NCBI GenBank assembly: GCA_002506425.1
Contig: DAXO01000017.1
Location: 1 to 46,097, forward strand
Length of the DNA stretch: 46,097 bases
Source of the DNA: Methanomassiliicoccaceae archaeon UBA480
Lineage (GTDB): Archaea > Thermoplasmatota > Thermoplasmata > Methanomassiliicoccales > Methanomethylophilaceae
Direction of reading: 5' to 3'
Shown: piece by piece, positions 1 to 7,161 of the stretch
How the letters are laid out: each line of letters opens with the position of its first letter
Position numbering within the stretch: the stretch's first letter is position 1
Translations under genes and position numbers: made by a program
Notes under the pieces: generated by a model
Databases searched by the model: none
Told to the model about the DNA's origin: nothing
The model's input: the letters and a program-made list of their open reading frames with translations, nothing else

Positions 1-46
1 CCGTCCCGGCTCCGAGTCTCTGGTCTCGGTATCAAATAGTTATTGG

Positions 47-382
47 ATGATACGAGTTCCAGTGAATACCATGGTCACAGAACTCAATGGTTCGGAATTC
101 GATTCCTTCGTGGGATCCAACCACATCGCCGTCATCGACTGCTGGGCGCCCTGGTGCGGACCCTGCAGGCGCATGGGTCCCATAGTGGACGAGGCTGCCG
201 AGGAGCTTGCGGGCAAGGTCGCCTTCGCGAAGCTCAACACCGATGAGAACCAGGACGTGGCGATGAAATACCAGATCAATGCCATCCCCACGTTGCTCGT
301 CTTCAAGGACAAGGTCCTCGTGGACGCGCTCGTCGGACTGAGGCCCAAGGAAGACATCATCGACTACGTGAGCAAGCTCTGA
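47..382 (+). CDS. trxA: Thioredoxin
   Basis: Small cytosolic dithiol/disulfide oxidoreductase that reduces protein disulfides. The sequence shows the classic active site WCGPC, with Cys29 and Cys32 when counted from the ATG at 71, and the cis-proline region 'AIPTLLVF' further on. Length is about 103-111 residues, normal for the family. The frame opens at ATG 47, but an in-frame ATG at 71 gives a start more typical of thioredoxins and I slightly prefer it; neither has a strong ribosome binding site. Its TGA overlaps the ATG of the thioredoxin reductase by one base (382), so the two are co-translated and the reductase is the obvious electron donor. Identification is firm; only the start is uncertain. 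Confidence 0.95.
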   Translation: MIRVPVNTMVTELNGSEFDSFVGSNHIAVIDCWAPWCGPCRRMGPIVDEAAEELAGKVAFAKLNTDENQDVAMKYQINAIPTLLVFKDKVLVDALVGLRPKEDIIDYVSKL

Positions 383-1263
383 TGAACTTCGACGTAGTCG
401 TGGTAGGCGCGGGGCCGGCAGGCATACAGGCCGCCATTCACGCATCCCGTAAGAAAGCGGGCACGGTCGTCGTCGGCAAGCCGATGGCGAGTGCTGCCTA
501 CGGTACAGAGATTCCCAACTACTTCGGTACGGGAACCGTGCCGGGCAAGAGGCTTCTGGAGATCGGCAGGGCGCAGGCCGAGGAGTCTGGCGCGCTGTTC
601 ATCGAGGAGAATGTGATCTCCGCGAAAGGCGGCGACGTCTTCACGCTAGGTCTCGAGAGCGGCAGGACCCTCACGGCCAAGGCTGTGGTCCTGGCCACCG
701 GCATATCCCGTCTGAAGCTGGGGATCCCCGGCGAGAAGGAGCTCTTCGGCAAAGGAGTGAGCTACTGCGCCGTCTGCGACTGCAATTTCTACAAAGGAAG
801 GCCCGTGGCGGTCATCGGCAACGATTCGGAGGCGGCTGTTTCCGCAGAGCTGATGACCGGCTACGCCTCAGAAACCCATTGGGTGTGCTGGGACCCGAAG
901 GCCGACGAATCGCTGGCAAAGAAGGCCGAGGAAGCCGGTGCCATCGTGCACCGTTCCAGGCCCGCATCAATAGGCGGCGACGGAAAAGTCTCATCTCTCG
1001 AGCTTGATGACGGAACCGTGCTCCATGTGGAGGGCGTCTTCATCGAGCTGGGTGCGAGATCGTCTGCGGATCTCGCGATGGATATGGGTGCGATGCCTGA
1101 GATCGACGATTCGCTAAAGGTGGATCAGTCCTGCGGCACCGGGGTGCCCGGGCTCTTCGCCTGCGGAGACGTCACCGGGAAGCCCTGGCAGGTCGCCAAG
1201 GCCGTGGGACAGGGTTGCATAGCAGGAATGGCCGCTGCCGATTACGCGAGGGGTATGAGATGA
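382..1263 (+). CDS. trxB: Thioredoxin reductase-like flavoprotein
   Basis: Flavoenzyme expected to reduce the thioredoxin encoded just upstream. The N-terminal FAD-binding motif GAGPAG lies at residues 9-14, the redox-active pair CAVC at Cys129/Cys132, and the C-terminal FAD motif 'GLFACGDV' near the end. At 293 residues it is slightly shorter than bacterial TrxB. The segment that should hold the NADPH-binding Gly-rich motif reads 'VAVIGNDSEAA' instead of GxGxxA/G, and the basic HRRxxxR motif that contacts the NADPH phosphate is not seen. This resembles archaeal reductases that take electrons from F420H2 or ferredoxin rather than NADPH. The fold and role are clear; the electron donor is inferred. 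It overlaps both neighbours by a few bases. Confidence 0.93.
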   Translation: MNFDVVVVGAGPAGIQAAIHASRKKAGTVVVGKPMASAAYGTEIPNYFGTGTVPGKRLLEIGRAQAEESGALFIEENVISAKGGDVFTLGLESGRTLTAKAVVLATGISRLKLGIPGEKELFGKGVSYCAVCDCNFYKGRPVAVIGNDSEAAVSAELMTGYASETHWVCWDPKADESLAKKAEEAGAIVHRSRPASIGGDGKVSSLELDDGTVLHVEGVFIELGARSSADLAMDMGAMPEIDDSLKVDQSCGTGVPGLFACGDVTGKPWQVAKAVGQGCIAGMAAADYARGMR

Positions 1264-1772
1264 CGGTATCGGATCTGATATCGGGCATGCTGAGAGAGGA
1301 GGGCGGATTCCAGAAGGCCTTCCGCAGCATTCTCGACGACGAGCTCAACATGTCCCTGAACGAGTTCTGCCAGGTGTCCGGGATATCCCAGAGCACCATG
1401 TACAAGATACTGGAGGACAAGAGGGAGCCGAATCTCCGTACGGTCCGTCAGATCATCAAATCGCTCAAGATCATAATGGAGCCCGAGGACAAGCATTTCA
1501 TCGCCGTCATAGCCAATACGATGTCGATGGAGAGCATCCCCAAGACCATCGATCTCGACGGGCTGCCGGTGACGATCCGCGAGTATCCCGTTTCGACGGT
1601 CGAGGATGCGATCATCGCCGCGGTCCGTGCGGAGCGCGACGGCGCCCTGGGCGTCGTATGCGCGCCCATAGTGGCCCCGACCATCGAGAAGATCCTCACT
1701 GTGCCCGTGTCTCGTGTCATACCCACCACGAGCGTGATGAAGGCGGTGGACAGGCTGAAGGATCTCGTCTGA
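1260..1772 (+). CDS. HTH (XRE-like) transcriptional regulator
   Basis: Predicted DNA-binding protein of 170 residues. An N-terminal helix-turn-helix is visible around residues 33-62 ('EFCQVSGISQSTMYKILED', then 'PNLRTVRQIIKSL'), like Cro/XRE proteins. The C-terminal half is an alpha/beta domain with Val/Ile-rich strands and repeated Thr-Pro turns, which I cannot assign to a named ligand-binding family. The start at ATG 1260 is chosen because it overlaps the reductase stop as ATGA; the frame is open further upstream but that part lies inside trxB. Being third in the thioredoxin operon, it may sense redox state or autoregulate the operon, which is inference. No cysteine-rich sensor motif is seen in the HTH domain. 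Confidence 0.75.
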   Translation: MTVSDLISGMLREEGGFQKAFRSILDDELNMSLNEFCQVSGISQSTMYKILEDKREPNLRTVRQIIKSLKIIMEPEDKHFIAVIANTMSMESIPKTIDLDGLPVTIREYPVSTVEDAIIAAVRAERDGALGVVCAPIVAPTIEKILTVPVSRVIPTTSVMKAVDRLKDLV

Positions 1773-1790
1773 GCAGTACTGGCAATAAAA

Positions 1791-1799
1791 GTTTAAATG
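1791..1799 (+). promoter_or_regulatory. TATA-like promoter and Shine-Dalgarno for the winged-helix gene
   Basis: GTTTAAATG follows an A-rich stretch (AATAAAA) in the short gap after the thioredoxin operon, which fits an archaeal TATA box with a purine-rich BRE. A strong GGAGG at 1822-1826 precedes ATG 1834 by 7 bases and decides that start over the upstream GTG at 1816. Confidence 0.55.
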
Positions 1800-1833
1800 C
1801 AAGCTTAATTTTCGTGTGAACGGAGGCAGGAAT

Positions 1834-2286
1834 ATGTTCGAGTTGCAGGTTGTGAGCAATACGCCCATGTCCGGGGTCGATGACATCAATGTTGTCGCCG
1901 AGACGCTGCTCGTCCAGATCGGGTACCTGCCGAAGGGCTACGATCCCAAGAACGGGGCCATTACCGTCCGCGAGAGTGTCCCATACAAGCTCTTCATGGA
2001 CTATCTGATGGCCTATCCGTCCAAGGCCTGGGCGGTCGAAGAGCTGGCTGCCCTTCTGGGGACGACCAAGCCCACGGTCTACCGTCACATAAACAAGCTG
2101 AAGTCCATGGATCTCCTGGAGGCCATGGACGTCGAGTACGATGGTCAGAGCCGCAAGGGCTACCGCATAAGGTTCGGAGATCTTGTCAAGGCCTGGAGCT
2201 TCACCGAGGCCAATGTGAACATGGCCATGGAGAACTACCGCAAGACCATCGTGCATTTCCAGGATCTCATGGCTAAGAGGCGATAA
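1834..2286 (+). CDS. Winged-helix (ArsR-like) transcriptional regulator
   Basis: Protein of 150 residues with a central winged helix-turn-helix: 'WAVEELAALLGTTKPTVYRH' followed by 'INKLKSMDLLEAMDVE' and a short wing. The N-terminal 50 residues and the C-terminal helix ('SFTEANVNMAMENYRKTIV') probably form a dimer or ligand interface. No metal-binding cysteines are present, so it is not a classical metal-sensing ArsR. It has its own TATA box and Shine-Dalgarno, stops in TAA (one of only four such stops here), and is followed one base later by a small ORF, suggesting it heads an operon with that ORF and elp3. The target genes cannot be told from the sequence. Confidence 0.7.
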   Translation: MFELQVVSNTPMSGVDDINVVAETLLVQIGYLPKGYDPKNGAITVRESVPYKLFMDYLMAYPSKAWAVEELAALLGTTKPTVYRHINKLKSMDLLEAMDVEYDGQSRKGYRIRFGDLVKAWSFTEANVNMAMENYRKTIVHFQDLMAKRR

Positions 2287-2287
2287 T

Positions 2288-2539
2288 ATGGCAGAGAATT
2301 GTTCCATTTCCGTCGGAGCGGAGTTCAAGGTCGTTTACAGAGTGTGCTCCACGGAGTCCGAGGAGATCGAGGGGGTCTACAAGGGCATGGCGGCCATGGG
2401 GACCGAGACGGCTATGGCGTTCCAATGCGAGGACGGCATGCATTTCATCAATTCATCGTCTATCTCTGCGATGGTTCAGGTCCATGCGGCTCCCGAGGAG
2501 CCGAAGAAGGAATCCGGCGACAGGGCTCTCTATGGCTGA
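2288..2539 (+). CDS. Small conserved-looking protein of unknown function
   Basis: 83 residues, acidic, no signal peptide and no membrane segment. It reads as a compact beta-rich domain ('GAEFKVVYRVCSTESEEIEG', later 'GTETAMAFQCEDGMHFI') with a Pro/Glu/Lys tail. I do not recognise the family. It starts one base after the winged-helix gene and its end overlaps elp3 by 8 bases, so it is almost certainly translated as part of that operon. The hydroxylated, strand-rich pattern recalls small Sm-like or SH3-like barrels, but this is only an impression. Confidence 0.6.
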   Translation: MAENCSISVGAEFKVVYRVCSTESEEIEGVYKGMAAMGTETAMAFQCEDGMHFINSSSISAMVQVHAAPEEPKKESGDRALYG

Positions 2540-4070
2540 TCCGCTGGATCTCCTGTCCGCAGACCTGATATCGGCGGTCAAAAACGGCTCGGTCGACAGC
2601 AGGGATTCGTTCCAGAATCTGAAGCTCAGGCTTTGCAAGAAGTATTCGTTGAACGCGGTGCCGCCGAATTCCGATATATTGGCGCGCGTGGCAACGGCGG
2701 ACAGGGATCTTCTTCTGCCTTTTCTCATAAAGAAGCCTTCGCGCACCGTCAGCGGCGTGGCCGCCGTGGCGGTGATGACCTCTCCTCACGACTGCCCCCA
2801 CGGGAAGTGCTCGTATTGTCCCGGCGGCGTCTCCAACGATTCCGCCCAGTCGTATACGGGGAAGGAGCCTGCGGCTCGCAGGGCCGCGAGGAATTGCTTC
2901 GATCCATGGTCGCAGGTTACGGACCGTGTTACGCAGCTGGAGGAGATCGGCCATAACACCGACAAGATAGACCTCATAATCATGGGGGGCACGTTCACCA
3001 GCCGCGATCCCGAATACCAGGAATGGTTCGTAAAGCGTTGCTTCGATGCCTTGAACGGCGAGGATTCCGAGACTCTTGAAGAGGCCCAGGATAGGAACCG
3101 TACGGCTTCCAGGCGCTGCGTAGGAATGACGGTCGAGACCCGTCCCGACGTCTTCACCCCGGAGCAGATCGAGCGCGCGATGCGCCTAGGCGCCACACGT
3201 GTGGAGCTGGGGGTCCAGATCCTCGATGATGAGATCCTGAAGGGCGTGGACAGGGGGCATGGCACGGAGGAGGTCCGCAGATGCACCAGAGACTGCAAGG
3301 AGCACGGTCTGAAGATATGCTATCATATCATGCCCGGGCTTCCCGGTTCGGATCCTGTCCACGATTTGGAGTGCTTCAGGAGGATCTTCGACGATCCCTC
3401 CTATCGGCCGGACATGCTCAAGTTCTACACGCTGCTGGTCGTCGAAGGCACAGGGGTCTACGATATGTGGAAGCGCGGCGAATACGTTCCTTACGACGAG
3501 GATACAGCCGCGGACCTGCTTGCGGAGATGAAATCGATAGTGCCCGAGTATGTCCGCATACAGAGGATCCAGAGAGATATACCTGCCACGGAGATCGTCG
3601 CAGGGATAACAAAGAGCAACATCCGTCAGGAGGTGGAATCCCGCATGAAGGCCCGCGGCATCTCCTGCAGGTGCATACGCTGCCGGGAGGCAGGTCGCGT
3701 CGATGCGGACGTGGATCCCGAGACGGCGGAGATTAAGGACCTGGTCTACGAGGCTTCCGGAGGAACGGAGCATTTCATATCGATAGAGCAGAACGATTCG
3801 ATAATCGGATACATCCGTCTGAGGCTCGATCGCAACCCCGAGGCCACCATACGCGAGCTGAAGGTATTCGGCCATCCGGCGACCATAGGCGGGGACGACG
3901 GCGAATGGCAGCATCGCGGATTCGGAAGGCGGCTTGTCTCGGAGGCCGAGCGCATAGCGCGCGAAGCCGACCGCGGACGCATACGCGTGACGAGCGGAGT
4001 CGGCGTCAGGGAATACTACCGCTCCCTCGGATACTCCGAGGACCTTCCCTATATGGCCAAGGATCTGCGA
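2532..4070 (+). CDS. elp3: Elp3 tRNA U34 carboxymethyltransferase (radical SAM/GNAT)
   Basis: Forms the 5-carboxymethyl group on wobble uridine-34 of tRNA from acetyl-CoA by radical SAM chemistry. The Fe-S ligands Cys88, Cys93 and Cys96 lie in 'CPHGKCSYCPGG'. 'GMTVETRPD' and the TIM-barrel strands follow, and a C-terminal GNAT domain carries 'HRGFGRRLVSEAERIA' and ends in 'YRSLGYSEDLPYMAKDL', where the family normally stops (about 512 residues). Start is ATG 2532, 8 bases inside the preceding gene. Oddity: no stop follows MAKDL. The next codon is CGA at 4068 and the frame stays open to TGA 5001-5003, antisense to Cdc48. The coordinates given are the conserved part (to 4067) plus that codon. 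See the finding on the shared palindrome. Function is firm, the true C-terminus is not. Confidence 0.93.
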
Positions 4071-4074
4071 TCGC
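4067..4074. other. GCGATCGC palindrome at the stopless Elp3/Cdc48 junction
   Basis: The 8-base palindrome sits exactly where both convergent reading frames should end. The two genes use the same triplet phase, so codons 4068-4070 (CGA) and 4071-4073 (TCG) are the first post-domain codons of Elp3 and, read in reverse, of Cdc48. Replacing CGATCG by TGATCA would put a TGA in each gene, back to back. Confidence 0.7.
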
Positions 4075-6269
4075 CCGTAGAAAGGCACGCTGTCCCATCC
4101 GGTCCTGCGCTTTCTGATCTTCTTCCCCATGTCCTCGTAGCTCGCCATGGTCTCGGGGGTGACCGAGGGGCCGACGACGGTCAGGGCTCTATCGAAATGC
4201 CTCTGCAGCACATGCTCCGCGGACGGGTTCTCGCGATAGGCATTGAGTCCCGCCTCGCGGCAGAGCGCGGCGAGATCCGCTCCGACGAAGCCGTCCGTGA
4301 CGGCGGCTATGGCGTCCAGATCCACTCCGGACAGCGGCATCCTTCTGGTGTGGATCTCCAGTATCCTTCTTCTCGATTCCATATCGGGCTTTCCAACAAG
4401 GACGAGCTTGTCGAATCTGCCTGGTCTAAGCAGGGCGGGATCTATCATATCGGGGCGGTTGGTCGCGCCCATTATCGTGACGTTCCTCAGTCCTTCGACG
4501 CCGTCCATCGATGTGAGAAGCTGGGCTACCACCCTCTCCCAGGCGGAGCCGTCACTGCTTCCGCGCACGGGCGCGATGGAATCGAGCTCGTCGAAGAATA
4601 TGATGCATGGGGACATCTGCTTGGCGCGTTTGAATATCTGGCGGATCGCCCTCTCGCTCTCGCCCAGCCATTTGCTGGCCATCTCCGGGCCATTCACCGA
4701 TATGAAGTTCGTTCCGGATTCGTTGGCCAGGGCCTTGGCTATCAGCGTCTTGCCGGTGCCGGGAGGGCCGTAGAGCAGGATGCCCTTCCCCGGTTCGATT
4801 CCCAGGCGCTCGTAGGCGCGGTTCCCCTCCTCGGGGATGAACACCTCCTCTATCCTGCGTCTGACGTCATCGAGTCCTCCGACGTCGTCCCATCCGACCT
4901 TCGGGATCTCCACCAGGACCTCCCTCATGCCGCTGGGCTCCACATCGGACAATGCCGATGTGAAGTCCTCCATCGAGACCTTCATCGATTCGAGGATCTC
5001 TGACGGGATGGCCTTGTCGAGGTCCATCTCGCTCATGCGGGAGCTGAGGCAGTGCATCGCGGCCTCGCGGCACAGGGCCGCCAGATCGGCTCCCACGAAC
5101 CCCTGCGTCATGGATGCGAGCGCCCCGGGGGTGACGTCGGGAGTCAGAGGCATATCCCTCAGATGGACTGAAAGGATGTCCTCCCTGCCCTTCCTGCCGG
5201 GAATGCCTATCTCGATCTCCCTGTCGAACCTGCCCGGCCTTCTGAGAGCGGGGTCGATGGAGTCCTCGCGGTTCGTGGCTCCTATGACTATCACATTGCC
5301 TCTGTCTCCCAGCCCGTCCATCAGAGTCAGCAGCTGGGCGACGACCCTTCTCTCGACTTCCCCGTGGGCATCGTCCCTGCATGGCGCGATGGAGTCGATC
5401 TCGTCGAGGAACACGATGCTGGGGGCGTTCTCCTCTGCTTCCTTGAATATCTCCCTCAGGCGCTCCTCGCTCTGTCCGTAGTACTGGCCGATGATCTCCG
5501 GTCCGCGCACCGAGAACAGCGATGCGCCTGATTCGTTGGCTACGGCCTCGGCCATCAGGGTCTTGCCTGTGCCAGGAGGGCCGTACAGAAGCACTCCGCG
5601 GGGAGCTCCGATGCCCAGGCGCTCGAAGAGCTCGGGATGCTTCAGGGGGAGCTCGATCATCTCCCTGATCCTCTTCAGCTCCTCGTCCAGCCCTCCGACA
5701 TCGTCATATGTAATCTGGTTCCCGCGCTGGCTCTTCGCCTGAGGCTGCTTGCGGGGCGTGTCCTTGACGACGATCTTCGTGCGCGGGCCGACTATGACGG
5801 GCCCTTTGGGGACGGTGGATACCACTGCGAAGGTCGAGCGGTTGCCCATGAGGGCGATGTTGGGGACTATGATGTCGGTATCCGCTATTAGCGGACGGTT
5901 CATCAGCCCCTTCAGGAACATGCTCTCGATCCCTTCCTCGAAACGGGTGCGCTTCCCCTCGGGGATATTCGGCGCAAGGGTGATCTGCTCGGCGGGCTGC
6001 GGGACGCATCTGCGGACCGTTACGCTCTCGTCCACGCTCACGCCGGCGTTGGTCCTCGTCAATCCGTCTATGAAGAGCATGCCGCGCCCCTCGTCCTCCG
6101 GATCGCATCTGAAGACCTTGGCCACCACGGATCTCTTGCCGGCTATCTCCACGGTGTCTCCGAGCTCCAGTCCCAGCTCGGATCTGGATGCCGTGTCCAT
6201 TCTGGCACGTCCGTATCCCGCTTCGCTCTGGGACCTGGCCATCGCGACCTTCAGGGTGATGGAATCCAT
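4071..6269 (-). CDS. cdc48: Cdc48/VAT-family AAA ATPase
   Basis: Hexameric protein unfoldase, the archaeal p97/VAT. Order: N-terminal double-psi beta-barrel substrate domain (about residues 1-180), D1 AAA domain with Walker A GPPGTGKT near residue 230 and Walker B 'IVFLDEIDS', and D2 domain with Walker A GPPGTGKT near residue 503 and Walker B 'IIFFDELDS'. Arginine-finger regions 'RRPGRFDREIEIG' and 'LRPGRFDKLVLVG' are intact. The D1 pore loop reads YYG. Counted to 4071 the protein is 733 residues, the usual size, ending 'WDSVPFYG', a HbYX-like tail of the kind that docks unfoldases onto the 20S proteasome. There is no stop after it; the frame remains open antisense through elp3 to a TAG at 3186-3188. 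ATG at 6267-6269; a T-rich TATA-like run lies at about 6304-6312. Confidence 0.95.
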
Positions 6270-6474
6270 GAGTAATCCAGTGGGGATGGAGGTCGTCTGT
6301 GAAAAATATGGCGTCGTAGATCAAGAGAATGCTCATCGATGTCTATGATGCGGAGTATACAGGACGTTCTCGGACCGCGGAGGCTTCCGAATGTCCCACC
6401 ATCGGTAATTATGATACGGTACGAGGAAGCTATTGTGAAGACATCCTCCACCCCTACAGTGTTTCTGAATCAAT

Positions 6475-6861
6475 TCAATCATCAAGTCTCGTCTCGTCCA
6501 TCTCGTAGATCCGCCTGTATACTGCAGGTTCCTTGCTGAGATCGTCGATGTACCCATAGATGAGGTCCGCCAGCTCACGCTTCGATTCGACGCGTATGCC
6601 CCGGAGAATCGTTCCGGCAAGCTTTTCGAAGAAGGATTCGATGATGTTCAGCCATCATCCGCACTTCGGTGTGAATACGAAATCGAATATCCTCGGACGG
6701 GTGGCCATATACTCCATGACCTTCGATAGTCCACGCCATTGGGAAACTGTTGGAGAAGGGGGCGGAATGGAAATCCAGGTTACCGGGATGAGTTGTTCGC
6801 GTTTCAGTTCGAACTGACATAGACGTGGATTGAAATGGCTGTTCTGTTCAATCAACCCCAT
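6475..6861 (-). pseudogene. IS630-type transposase remnant
   Basis: Reading from 6861 downward, the frame carries the recognisable C-terminal signature of IS630-family transposases: 'YMATRPRIFDFVFTPKCG', an in-frame TGA (6655-6657) where a Ser codon is expected, then 'WLNIIESFFEKLAGTILRGI' and 'RVESKRELADLIYGYIDDLS', ending at TGA 6475-6477. The catalytic DDE region upstream is not recognisable in any frame, so the 5' part is lost or badly decayed. It lies between cdc48 and purS in a stretch with no intact gene; 6270-6474 holds only the cdc48 promoter region. I saw no terminal inverted repeats. It is non-functional on present evidence. Confidence 0.8.
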
Positions 6862-6887
6862 ATCGTCGGCGATTGATGTGTGCGCAC

Positions 6888-6896
6888 CCTTATTAG
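6888..6896 (+). promoter_or_regulatory. TATA-like box for purSLQ
   Basis: CCTTATTAG is centred about 29 bases before ATG 6921, the spacing expected for a transcript with almost no leader. No Shine-Dalgarno is seen before this ATG. Confidence 0.5.
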
Positions 6897-6920
6897 CGCG
6901 CGCGTCATAGGACAGTGTCG

Positions 6921-7160
6921 ATGACAGTCGTCGAGATCAGAATCGAGCTCAAGAAAGGGGTTGCTGACCCTGAGGGCAAGAACACCAGGAAGACCCTGGA
7001 GTCCCTGGGATTCAAAGGCGTCAACGATGTGAAGACGGTCAAGCTTTTCGAGGTCGACATGGACCTTCCTCCCGCGGAGGCCCAGGCCCAGGCGGAGGAG
7101 ATGTGCAGGAAGCTGCTCGCAAACCCCGTCATCCAGAACTTCAAGGTATCGGTGAGATGA
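6921..7160 (+). CDS. purS: FGAM synthase subunit PurS
   Basis: Small structural subunit that, with PurL and PurQ, forms formylglycinamidine ribonucleotide synthase (step 4 of purine synthesis). The 79 residues match the PurS pattern: 'VEIRIELKKGVADPEGK' at the N-terminus, 'LESLGFKGVNDVKTVKLFEV' in the middle and 'CRKLLANPVIQNFKV' at the end. ATG 6921 is preferred over the GTG six bases upstream because it is where PurS proteins begin. It is first in a purS-purL-purQ operon with a 1-base gap to purL. Identification is secure. Confidence 0.95.
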   Translation: MTVVEIRIELKKGVADPEGKNTRKTLESLGFKGVNDVKTVKLFEVDMDLPPAEAQAQAEEMCRKLLANPVIQNFKVSVR

Positions 7161-7161
7161 G

